From positions 1-41,297 of the forward strand of contig JACQVS010000239.1 of NCBI GenBank assembly GCA_016209605.1: 41,297 nt of DNA. Reading direction: 5' to 3'. The notes beneath the pieces are model-generated. The model had not been told where the DNA came from, ran no database searches, and saw only the letters and a program-made list of their open reading frames with translations. Positions 15,541 to 23,043 of the stretch are shown here, in pieces; position 1 is the stretch's first letter; each line of letters opens with the position of its first letter. The position numbers and the translations under genes were made by a program. This DNA is from Planctomycetota bacterium (lineage in GTDB: Bacteria; Planctomycetota; UBA8108; JACQVS01).

Positions 15541-16363
15541 GCCGGCGAGCGCGCTGGCGTCGCCTCCCCAGGACACGGCGGAGCTGCGGCGGCTAGCCAT
15601 ATCCGCCCGGAAGCTCACCAAGGCCTTCCCCGACCGCCGGCGCGGCCTGGTGGAGGCGGTCAAGGAGGTCTCGTTCACCTGCCGGTACGGTGAAATCTTC
15701 GGCCTCCTCGGCCCCAACGGCGCGGGGAAGACCACCACCTTGCGAATGCTGGCCACCATCCTGCAGCCGACCTCCGGCCAGGCAAGCATTGCCGGCTGGG
15801 ATGTGGCGAGGCAGCCGCTCGAGGTCCGCCGCAGCATCGGCTACCTCTCGGCCAACACCGGCTTGTACCAGCGGCTGACGGCCCGGGAAACCCTGGAGTA
15901 CTTCGGGCGGCTGCATGGCCTGCCGGAGGAAACGCTGGCGGCGCGGGTGGAGGAGATGCTCGACCTCTTCGACATGCGGAGCTTCGCGGACGTGCGCTGT
16001 GAAAAGCTGTCCACCGGCATGCGGCAGAAAGTCTCCATCGCCCGCACCATGGTCCACGATCCGCCGGTTTTGATCCTCGACGAGCCGACGCTCGGCCTCG
16101 ACATCCTCATCGCCAGCACCATGATTCAGTTCATCCGCGACTGCCGGGAGCGCGGCAAGTGCATCATCTTCTCCACTCACATCATGAGCGAGGTGGAGAA
16201 GCTGTGCGATCGCATCGGCATCATCCACAACGGCAAGGTGCGCGCCATCGGCACGCTGGAGGAGCTGCGGCGGCAGACCGGCTGCCAGTTCCTGGAGGAC
16301 ATCTTCATGGCCCTTTTGACCGGAAGCGGCCCCGGCGCCGCGGCGTTAAGGTGGAGAACTTGA
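15530..16363 (+). CDS. ABC transporter ATP-binding protein (NatA-like)
   Basis: The product has 277 residues. Walker A is GPNGAGKTT (about residue 64), the signature is LSTGM (for LSGGQ), Walker B is VLILDEPTLGLD, and the switch histidine is in FSTHIMSEVE. The size and the LSTGM signature are usual for ATPases that drive ABC-2 exporters such as NatAB. The gene starts inside the end of the first permease gene and its stop overlaps the start of the second as TTGA, so ATPase and permeases are translationally coupled and presumably form one complex at the inner membrane. Confidence 0.95.
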   Translation: MSLEPASALASPPQDTAELRRLAISARKLTKAFPDRRRGLVEAVKEVSFTCRYGEIFGLLGPNGAGKTTTLRMLATILQPTSGQASIAGWDVARQPLEVRRSIGYLSANTGLYQRLTARETLEYFGRLHGLPEETLAARVEEMLDLFDMRSFADVRCEKLSTGMRQKVSIARTMVHDPPVLILDEPTLGLDILIASTMIQFIRDCRERGKCIIFSTHIMSEVEKLCDRIGIIHNGKVRAIGTLEELRRQTGCQFLEDIFMALLTGSGPGAAALRWRT

Positions 16364-18396
16364 AAAGGATCGTCCATAAAACCTGGCTGCAGAACTTCCG
16401 CGCCCTCTTCGCCAAGGAGATGAAGGAGGTGTTGCGGGACCGCCGCGCCGCCTTCTTCACCTTCCTCTTTCCCTTGCTGCTCTACCCCTTGCTCTACGCG
16501 GGCTGGCAGAAGTTCAAGGCCTCTTCCCATCCCGGCATAGAGAATCGCGACGTTAGAATCGGCATCGATGGCGACGGCGACGATTTCTTGAAGACCATCG
16601 AGAAATCGGATGCCGTGGACGTCGGCCTGGGCGTGCCGATGGATGATGAACTTCTGGACCGGGAGGAGTTTGACGCGCTGCTGCGCATTCAGAAGCCCGA
16701 GGGGAGTGATGGAAAGTGGACCCTTCAGTTGCGCTTCGATGGGTCCCGGTCGATGTCCAGGGAGGCGGCCCGGCGGGCCGGCGAGCTGGCGAATCGCTTC
16801 CGCCTGCGCCTGGCGGCCGGAAGGCTTCGGGAGCGAGGCGTGGCGGTGGATCTGGAGCAGCCCTTAACCATCAGAAGCGCTGATGTCGCCGGCTCGCGGT
16901 CGCGCGGGGAGGCCTGGCTGGGCCGGCTGATGCCGGCGATTTTCATCCTCCTCTTCTTCACCGGAGGGGCCTTCGCGGCCATGGACCTGCTCGCCGGCGA
17001 GAAGGAGCGCGGCACGCTGGAGACTTTGCTGGTCCAACCCGTATCGGAGGGCTGCGTGGCCGCCTCCAAGTTCGCGGTGATTCTCTTGTGCTCGCTGGGG
17101 GCGGCGGTCATGAACCTCCTCGGCATGGTCCTCGCCCAGGAGGTACACCTTCAGGCCGGCGCCAGCGCTTTCCCGGAAATCGCTCTCCCCTCGTTCGGGC
17201 GGCTGGGGCTGGCGCTCCTCTTCCTGCTCCCCCTGGCGTTCCTGGTGAGCGCCGTCCTGATGGCGATTTCCGTCTGCAGCCGGTCCTTCCGCGAAGGGCA
17301 GACGCTGCTGATTCCGGCCATGGTCCTCGGCCTCCTGCCGGCGGCCCTCGCCGCCTTCCCGAACTTCGAGCTCAATCCCGCCACCGCCTGCATCCCGGTG
17401 GGCAACGTGGCCCTGGCCATCCGGGAAGCCATGGCCGGGGAGCGGCACGCTCTCCCCATGCTGCTGGCCTTCGGTTCGACGGCTGCTTACGCGGGCCTGG
17501 CCATGGGATGGTCAGTGCGGCTCTTGAAGAGGGAGGACATCCTCCTGGGCCTTGAGACTCAGCCCCTGGCCGGGATCGGCCGGCCTCGGACCCACGCCCG
17601 GCGCGCCCTGGCTTTCGCCGCCCTGATGCTCCTCGCCTTGTACTACGGCGCCACCCTGCTGCAGGCCCCGGACGGCTGGCTGGGGAGTCACGGGGGGCTG
17701 GCGCTGACCCTCTGGGGCCTGGTGCTGGTCCCTGCCCTGGCATATCCCCGGGTGTGCCGCTTGCCGTTCCAGGCGGCGCTGGGCTTGAGGCGGCCGGCCT
17801 TCAAGGACCTGGTCCTCGCCGCCTGCTTGATTCCCGTGGTGTTGCTTCTGATCACGGCCTACATCCAGCTTCAAGATCGCTGGCTCCCCTTCCCGGAGGG
17901 GCTGGAAAACGCCTTCAGAAAATCCTTGAGCCTGAAGAGCCTGCATCCCGCGGCCGCCTTCCTCCTCTTCGCGCTGTCGCCGGCGGTATGCGAGGAGGTC
18001 CTGTGGCGGGGCACGTTCCAAGGGGAGCTGGAGCGGGAGTGCAGGCCGTGGCTGGTGATTTTCCTCTCCGGCTTGTTTTTCGGCCTCTTCCACCTGAGCG
18101 TTTACCGCCTGATGCCGACGGCGCTCCTGGGAGGATTTCTGGCGTACCTGCGCTGGCGCACGGGCTCGCTCTTCCCGTCCATGCTCTTTCACGGCGCCTA
18201 CAACGCCGCGGTGCTTTGTCTCGTGGCGCCGCTGGTCGAATCGGGCGATCCCGTCATCGAGGCGCTCTTACATCCCGCCACCCTGGCCGCCGCAGCGGGG
18301 CTCCTCTTCCTCCTCGCCCGGAGGATCGGTATAATTCCCCCTTTGCAACCAAATTTGCCACTTTTGCAACCATTTTTGCGAAAGGAGATGTCGTGA
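16360..18396 (+). CDS. ABC permease fused to CPBP intramembrane protease
   Basis: The product has about 678 residues. The TTG at 16360 is preferred: AAGGTGG lies 5 bases upstream and the TTGA overlap with the ATPase stop is typical coupling; the GTG at 16351 is the alternative. The first ~400 residues repeat the ABC-2 layout (FAKEMKEVLRDRRAAFF, one helix, an outer domain, FAAMDLLAGEKERGTLETLL, then helices). The C-terminal ~250 residues are a CPBP (CAAX-like) membrane protease with all motifs intact: CEEVLWRG (E-E-x-x-x-R), FFGLFH (F-x-x-x-H) and HGAYNA (H-x-x-x-N). This permease-protease fusion recurs in planctomycetes. Whether the protease cleaves a transported peptide, a lipoprotein or the exporter is unknown. 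The last ~15 codons are a Q/P/L-rich tail with an internal repeat. Confidence 0.93.
   Translation: MKRIVHKTWLQNFRALFAKEMKEVLRDRRAAFFTFLFPLLLYPLLYAGWQKFKASSHPGIENRDVRIGIDGDGDDFLKTIEKSDAVDVGLGVPMDDELLDREEFDALLRIQKPEGSDGKWTLQLRFDGSRSMSREAARRAGELANRFRLRLAAGRLRERGVAVDLEQPLTIRSADVAGSRSRGEAWLGRLMPAIFILLFFTGGAFAAMDLLAGEKERGTLETLLVQPVSEGCVAASKFAVILLCSLGAAVMNLLGMVLAQEVHLQAGASAFPEIALPSFGRLGLALLFLLPLAFLVSAVLMAISVCSRSFREGQTLLIPAMVLGLLPAALAAFPNFELNPATACIPVGNVALAIREAMAGERHALPMLLAFGSTAAYAGLAMGWSVRLLKREDILLGLETQPLAGIGRPRTHARRALAFAALMLLALYYGATLLQAPDGWLGSHGGLALTLWGLVLVPALAYPRVCRLPFQAALGLRRPAFKDLVLAACLIPVVLLLITAYIQLQDRWLPFPEGLENAFRKSLSLKSLHPAAAFLLFALSPAVCEEVLWRGTFQGELERECRPWLVIFLSGLFFGLFHLSVYRLMPTALLGGFLAYLRWRTGSLFPSMLFHGAYNAAVLCLVAPLVESGDPVIEALLHPATLAAAAGLLFLLARRIGIIPPLQPNLPLLQPFLRKEMS
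18330..18335 (+). promoter_or_regulatory. Candidate internal -10 element
   Basis: A perfect TATAAT lies in the tail of the permease-CPBP gene, 57 bases before the lipoprotein start. The hexamer 17 bases upstream is TTCCTC, a poor -35. It could give the downstream lipoprotein genes extra expression independent of the ABC genes; this is inference only. Confidence 0.25.
18342..18379 (+). repeat. Short direct repeat at the protease/lipoprotein junction
   Basis: Two 17-base units at 18342-18358 and 18363-18379 (TTTGCAACC, then A, then a T-rich stretch ending in TTTGC) match at 15 of 17 positions, 21 bases apart. In the protease frame they code a repeated LQP motif; they also sit directly before the AAAGGAG ribosome site of the next gene. 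Confidence 0.7.
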
Positions 18397-19796
18397 AAAC
18401 TGCCGCCCTACTTTCAGTGATTTCCCTGATGCTGGGATTGACCGGTTGCGGCCCGGAGCGGGCCCATGCCCCTCCGCTCAAGGAGATCGGCGCCAAACCT
18501 GCGCTGCCGCCGCCCCAGCCGGAGTCGCCTCCGCCGCAGCCGGTCACGCCGGCGGTCACGGCAGTCGCTCCCGTCGCGCCCCCTGCGGCCGGCTCCGAGT
18601 ACGGCTTCCTGGACCCCCTGGTCAAGAAGGCGGCCGAGAGCCTCGCCAGCCAGCAGGCGGTCGCGGTGGTCCTGCCCGCCTTCCATTTCAACGCCTTGTT
18701 CCAGCGCTTCGAGGTGAGCCAGCTGGGGGAGGATCTGGCCGACGAAATCCACCGGCGCTTGAAAGAGGCAGCCGGGGATCGGGGCGGGGCGCTGTCGCCG
18801 GAGCAGTTCAAGATCCAGCTCAAGTCGACCAACCGCTCTCTCGCCGACCTCGAGTCGCCGGCGGCGGCCTTGCAGCTCGCCGCCCGGCTGGGTGCCCGGT
18901 ACCTTCTTCGCGGCGCCATCAGGGACGCTCCGGACGCCGTGACCATCCAGTACGAGGGCATCGACGTCTCGGACGCCTCGGCGTGGATCCCCCCGGCGCA
19001 GAAGACCTTCCGGCTGGGGGAGCCCTTCGGCGAAGCCACCTTTCGCCGGTTCAAGAGCGCGAGCGGCCAGGTGGCGCTGGCGAGCGGCTTCCGCATCGGC
19101 GCGCTCGCCGATCCCGAAAAACCGGCGCTCCAGCGGGAGCTGCAGTGGATCATCTCCCTCGCCGTCGACGGGCTGATCGTCGAGGGGGGGGCTAATCTCA
19201 AGGAAGGGCAACTAGCCGTCCTGCCCACCCAGGTTCCCTCCCAGATCAGCTTCCAGAAGCAGATGCTGGCGCTGCGCCGCGCCGTTGCCGCCGAAAAGGA
19301 GCGGCTGGCGAAGGCCGGTTTTGATGAGGCCAAGGCCCTCGAGCAGGGGCCGGTCCGCATTTTAGGCAGGACCTACGGCAGGCTCCGCGACGCCGAGAAC
19401 GCGGTGCGCGAGCTGGAGGCCGAAAACACCTTGAGCGAGACCGGCGAGCTGCGCTCGACCTTGAGCCGGATCATCTTCGACCGGGCGGAGGCGCTGGGGG
19501 AGAAGGCGGGGGTCGAGGTCATTCCGCACGACCAGCTCGTGAACGAGGTCATGGCCTTCAGCCGCGAGGAGCTGGAGAAGATCAAGGACGGCGTGCTCGA
19601 TGAGAAGACCAAGGAGTACTTCCAGACCAAGGGCGCCAAGACGCTTCTTTTCAACGAGCTGATCGAGTCGGGCGACTCCTTCGAGTTCGTCTTCCAGATC
19701 CGCCGGCTCGACAATTTGAAGAAGGTCGCGGGGCCGCTGCGCGGCTACCTGGAGCCGCGGTTTGCGGAGGAGCTGAGACAATTTATGAAGAAGTGA
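18393..19796 (+). CDS. Lipoprotein with TolB/CsgG-like domain
   Basis: The product has 467 residues from a GTG at 18393 with a perfect AAAGGAG five bases upstream; the start overlaps the CPBP stop as GTGA. The N-terminus is a lipoprotein signal with lipobox LTGC (Cys 19). A proline-rich linker follows (about 30-70, PPPQPESPPPQPV), the kind that spans periplasm or peptidoglycan. Residues about 85-200 (VVLPAFHFN, helices, LGARYLLRGAI) resemble the TolB-N/CsgG/LpoB fold, and about 290-340 is likely coiled coil. The C-terminal region could be a second domain of the same type (VEVIPHDQLVNEVMAFS...GAKTLLFNELI). The role is unknown. Close coupling to the exporter-protease gene suggests a partner in the periplasm. 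Confidence 0.75.
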   Translation: MKTAALLSVISLMLGLTGCGPERAHAPPLKEIGAKPALPPPQPESPPPQPVTPAVTAVAPVAPPAAGSEYGFLDPLVKKAAESLASQQAVAVVLPAFHFNALFQRFEVSQLGEDLADEIHRRLKEAAGDRGGALSPEQFKIQLKSTNRSLADLESPAAALQLAARLGARYLLRGAIRDAPDAVTIQYEGIDVSDASAWIPPAQKTFRLGEPFGEATFRRFKSASGQVALASGFRIGALADPEKPALQRELQWIISLAVDGLIVEGGANLKEGQLAVLPTQVPSQISFQKQMLALRRAVAAEKERLAKAGFDEAKALEQGPVRILGRTYGRLRDAENAVRELEAENTLSETGELRSTLSRIIFDRAEALGEKAGVEVIPHDQLVNEVMAFSREELEKIKDGVLDEKTKEYFQTKGAKTLLFNELIESGDSFEFVFQIRRLDNLKKVAGPLRGYLEPRFAEELRQFMKK

Positions 19797-19810
19797 AAGG
19801 AAGATGGATG

Positions 19811-19846
19811 AACCACAAAGACGCAAAGGACGCAAAGTTTAAGAAG
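19811..19846 (+). repeat. CACAAAGACGCAAAGGACGC-type intergenic repeat
   Basis: An aaccacaaagacgcaaagga-type stretch, made of short near-copies of (A)CGCAAAG, lies 15 bases after the lipoprotein stop in a 121-base gap. I recall similar stretches as dispersed intergenic repeats in many unrelated bacteria; this was not checked. Confidence 0.45.
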
Positions 19847-19917
19847 AGAATATAGAATTCTTTCTACAATTCTGGTGATTTTTTAGCCCATGTGGAAGGA
19901 GATTAGAGGATTTGGAT

Positions 19918-20532
19918 ATGAAGAAAATAAATTTGCCGAGAGGTGTTTTATCGATTTTGGGTTTGCTGATATTTTGCGCCTGCGGGGGGCCGAGCGGGCG
20001 GATCAAGGAGAAGGGGGAGGCGAGCCTGGTGGGGGACCGCCGGGCCGGCACGGTCGTCTACCGGCGGCTCATCGACGGATCCCTGAAGGAATTGTCTCTC
20101 AAGTTCCGCCTCGCCGCCCGGAACAGCAACGCCCCCAAGATCCGGGTCGCCTTCTTCGGCATTGACAATCGCACCAACGAGGAGCTGGGGAGCTGGCGCG
20201 ATCAGCTCAATGACATCATCAACGGCGCCATCAACGAGTCGGCCGATTTTCAGGACGTTTCATTCGAAAACTTTGTCAAGCCGGCGCTGGAAACCGCCGG
20301 CGTCAAGCCGGATAGGCTGGTGATCCCCGCGGAGGCCCGCAAGCTCCTGGCGGTTCTGGAAAAGAACAATCAAGTGCTCGATGCCTTTTTGTTCGCCCGG
20401 CTGACCCAGGGGGACACCACCCAGGGCAACCTCAAGCAATCGGATTACATCCTCACCTTCGAGCTGGTCAATCCCTTGGACGGCATCCGCCTGATGTCGA
20501 GGGAGGAGATCAGCAAGGAGTACACTCGGTAG
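19918..20532 (+). CDS. LpoB-like lipoprotein
   Basis: The product has 204 residues from the ATG at 19918, with AGAGGA 7 bases upstream. It has a lipoprotein-type signal (GLLIFCAC, a less usual lipobox with F-C-A before Cys). The mature part has the order of an LpoB-type domain: IRVAFFGIDNRTNEEL, helices, a long middle helix, then SDYILTFELVNPLDGIRLMS with a closing charged segment. LpoB activates the peptidoglycan polymerase PBP1b in enterobacteria. The adjacent COG3014-like gene strengthens the reading, since I recall these two families occurring side by side in other bacteria. Similarity was judged by eye, so the family call is moderate. Confidence 0.7.
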   Translation: MKKINLPRGVLSILGLLIFCACGGPSGRIKEKGEASLVGDRRAGTVVYRRLIDGSLKELSLKFRLAARNSNAPKIRVAFFGIDNRTNEELGSWRDQLNDIINGAINESADFQDVSFENFVKPALETAGVKPDRLVIPAEARKLLAVLEKNNQVLDAFLFARLTQGDTTQGNLKQSDYILTFELVNPLDGIRLMSREEISKEYTR

Positions 20533-20566
20533 TTCGCTCGCGGGCCGTTGGCGATTGTCATCTTTA

Positions 20567-22009
20567 ATGCCATCTCCGAGTCCGATCCAAACTCTCCTCG
20601 GTTTGCTCCTGGGGCTGGCGCTGGCTTCCTGTTCGGCCACCTACAGCGGGAAGCTGGCGCCGGTCCGGGAAGCCTACTTCGCCGCCAACCTGACGGCTGC
20701 CCAGGCGGAGCTGCAGGGGATCATCGAGGATGAGGGGGAGGGGAGCAAGGAACGCGACTGCCTGCTTCTCGAGGAGGGCCTCTTGCAGCTGGCCTCGGGC
20801 GACAGCAAGGCCGCGGAGGAGACCTTGCTGCGGGTGCGCGACTCCTTCGATGCCCTCGAAACCAGGCGCGCCAAGGAGGTGATGAGCAACATCCTCTCCT
20901 ACTTCGCCGATGACCGCTCGACCGTCTATGGGGGGGAGGACTACGAGAAGATCATGATCCGGGTCCTGCTCGCCTTCGCCAGCTTGATGCACGGCGGCGC
21001 GGATGTCATCGCCTACACGAACCAGATCCTCGAGAAGCAGCGCGCCATCCTCGACGAGCTGTCCCCCGACCGCAGCGGCCGGAAGTACAAGGACAAGTAC
21101 AAGAAGATCGGCGCCGGCGCTTACCTTTACGGCATCGTCACGGAAGACCGCGACCCCACCGCCTCAAGCGAGGTCAAGATCAGCTTCGGCCGCGTCAAGG
21201 AGTGGGAGCCGCAGTTCACCTCGATCGACGCCGACCTGGAGCGGGTCGAGAAAGGAGTGCACTCCCAGCCCGGCAACGGGGTGCTTTACGTCTTCACCTT
21301 CGTCGGACGGGGGCCGGACAAGGTCGAGGTGGAGGAGGCCGATCTTACCTTCGCCTCGGAGATCGCCCTCCAGTTCACGCGCTTCATTCCGGTCCTTCGC
21401 CACTTCGGCCCTACGCTGGACCTCAGCCCGTTGAAGACCTGGCGCCTGCGGCCGAGCTTGAACAACATCGCCGCCATCGAGGTCACGGTCGATGGCCACG
21501 CGGCCGGCGCCACCGAGACGCTCACCGATGTGACCTTGACGGCCATCCAGCAGTACAATGCCGTCAAGGACTGGGTGCTGGCGAAGGCCATCCTCCGGCG
21601 CATGCTGAAAAAGGCCGTCGTCACGGCGGCCAAAGGCGCCGGCCGGATGGCGGTGGACAAAACCAAGCGGAAGGAGAAACGGGACGAGGCCTGGGCGCAT
21701 CTCCTCATCGAGCTGGGGGGCATCGCCGCCAACACCATCTGGAGCGCCGTCGAGCGGGCGGACACGCGCTGCTGGTCCCTGCTGCCCGACAAGATCCAGG
21801 TCTGCCGGGTGGAGCTGCCGGCCGGAGAGTACGAGGTGGTCCTGACGCCTCGCTTCGGCGCTGGTCTAGGAGGGCTGCCGCGGTTGGCCCGCGTCAAGGT
21901 TCATGCCAATGAAAACACTTACATTCTCGGCTTCATCCCCACTCCCGGGCCCGGCCCGGCGCTGTTCGCCAGCGAGCCGGCCGGCCCGGCGCCGCTCGTC
22001 GAGCAGTGA
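20567..22009 (+). CDS. COG3014-like lipoprotein with helical repeats
   Basis: The product has 480 residues from the ATG at 20567 and has a clean lipobox LASC (Cys about 22). The first ~200 residues are helical and TPR-like. The stretches LLLEEGLLQLASGDSKAAEE, YGGEDYEKIMIRVLLAFASL and YKDKYKKIGAGAYLYGIV match the pattern I know from COG3014 lipoproteins (ledger-like repeats with a GEDFE motif). The C-terminal half (about 230-400) is strand-rich with a conserved-looking RPSLNNIAAIEV patch and ends in a proline-rich tail. Function unknown; a cell-envelope role with the LpoB-like neighbour (34 bases upstream) is likely. No strong ribosome site is visible. Confidence 0.7.
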   Translation: MPSPSPIQTLLGLLLGLALASCSATYSGKLAPVREAYFAANLTAAQAELQGIIEDEGEGSKERDCLLLEEGLLQLASGDSKAAEETLLRVRDSFDALETRRAKEVMSNILSYFADDRSTVYGGEDYEKIMIRVLLAFASLMHGGADVIAYTNQILEKQRAILDELSPDRSGRKYKDKYKKIGAGAYLYGIVTEDRDPTASSEVKISFGRVKEWEPQFTSIDADLERVEKGVHSQPGNGVLYVFTFVGRGPDKVEVEEADLTFASEIALQFTRFIPVLRHFGPTLDLSPLKTWRLRPSLNNIAAIEVTVDGHAAGATETLTDVTLTAIQQYNAVKDWVLAKAILRRMLKKAVVTAAKGAGRMAVDKTKRKEKRDEAWAHLLIELGGIAANTIWSAVERADTRCWSLLPDKIQVCRVELPAGEYEVVLTPRFGAGLGGLPRLARVKVHANENTYILGFIPTPGPGPALFASEPAGPAPLVEQ

Positions 22010-22144
22010 GAACGAAAGTGAAGGACCGTAGTCATTTCGACCCGGCACCCTAAATTCTTTTCCGCCCTCGAGCTGATCCTGGGGCTCGGCCTCCTGGAAG
22101 TCCACCTCTGGTTCCTGGCGGGGTTTTCGAGCCCGATCTGGCCG

Positions 22145-22999
22145 GTGCTCAACGTGGCGGCGCTGATCGGCCTCTTCCTGATCTCCTGCCGGCGCCGCGC
22201 CGGCAGCCTGCGGTTCCGGGAGAGGGAGTCAAAGACCTCTGCCGACGTGGCCTGGAGGGAGGCCGCTCTCGCCACGCTTCTCCTCGCCGCGGCGTTCCTC
22301 CTGGGGGCCGGGCTGGTCGAGGAGCCTTACGAGGGCCTGAAGAACTTCTTCGCCGAAAAAACCTCCTGGGAGGTCTGCCGGTGGACGGCGCAGAAGCTGT
22401 CGGTGGTCCTGGGGCAGCAGTTAGCGCTTCAGCTCTTTCTCGCGCCGCTCGTTCGGGAGCTGATGCCCGCCACCGGGCGGTGGCCGGGGGCCGGATTGGC
22501 GGCGCTGATCTTCGGGCTGATCCACTTGCCATCTCCGGCCTTGGTTGGGATGACCCTGGCGGCGGGCCTCGTGTGGATCCGGCTCTTCGATCGCGGCCGC
22601 CGTCTGCTGCCGCTCTTCTTCTCGCACCTGGCGCTGGCCGTGCTGGCCCACGCCGCCCTGCCCGAGCGCCTGCACTACGACATGCGGGTGGGGCGGCGCG
22701 CCCTCGACCGGATCGAGCAGTACCGCTTCCTGGACGACCCGGGGGTGCGCCGGCTGCTGCGCCAGCTCTCATCGAGGGACTACATGGTTCGCCCAGGCCT
22801 CGAGGAGAGGGGATTTCTCGACGCCCTCTTCCAAGATCTCCTCGGCAGGCCGCCCGCCCCCGAGGAGAGGCGATACTGGAGCGAGCGCCTCCAGTCGGCA
22901 TCGCGCTTCGAGGTCGCCAAGAAGATCATCGCCGGGGAGGAGTTCCGCGCCAGCTGGGCGGGAAGGGGCTTGAGGGCCGATTCAAATTTCCAACAATGA
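22145..22999 (+). CDS. CPBP-like membrane protein with degenerate active site and DUF4214-like tail
   Basis: From the GTG at 22145 the product has 284 residues. The same frame is open back to 22022 and codes another hydrophobic helix (LELILGLGLLEVHLWFLAGF), so translation may begin earlier, for example at an ATT at 22034 with AAGGA 8 bases upstream. The core matches CPBP proteases, but E-E-x-x-x-R is replaced by GQQLALQ (Q-Q-x-x-x-Q), while FGLIH and a later FFSH histidine remain, so it is probably not an active glutamic protease of the usual kind. The last ~60 residues (FLDALFQDLLGRPPAPEERRYW) resemble DUF4214. It ends the rightward lipoprotein cluster, 135 bases after the COG3014-like gene. 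Confidence 0.7.
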   Translation: MLNVAALIGLFLISCRRRAGSLRFRERESKTSADVAWREAALATLLLAAAFLLGAGLVEEPYEGLKNFFAEKTSWEVCRWTAQKLSVVLGQQLALQLFLAPLVRELMPATGRWPGAGLAALIFGLIHLPSPALVGMTLAAGLVWIRLFDRGRRLLPLFFSHLALAVLAHAALPERLHYDMRVGRRALDRIEQYRFLDDPGVRRLLRQLSSRDYMVRPGLEERGFLDALFQDLLGRPPAPEERRYWSERLQSASRFEVAKKIIAGEEFRASWAGRGLRADSNFQQ

Positions 23000-23043
23000 A
23001 TGGGTCCTTTTAACAACATAATGCGGGCTTCGCCCTCAACGAG

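Noticed and set aside
16159..16359. Start of the permease-CPBP gene at an upstream ATG
   Set aside because: This stretch is an out-of-frame reading of the ATPase gene (H/R/G-rich). The coupled TTG or GTG start near 16351-16360 gives the normal permease N-terminus.
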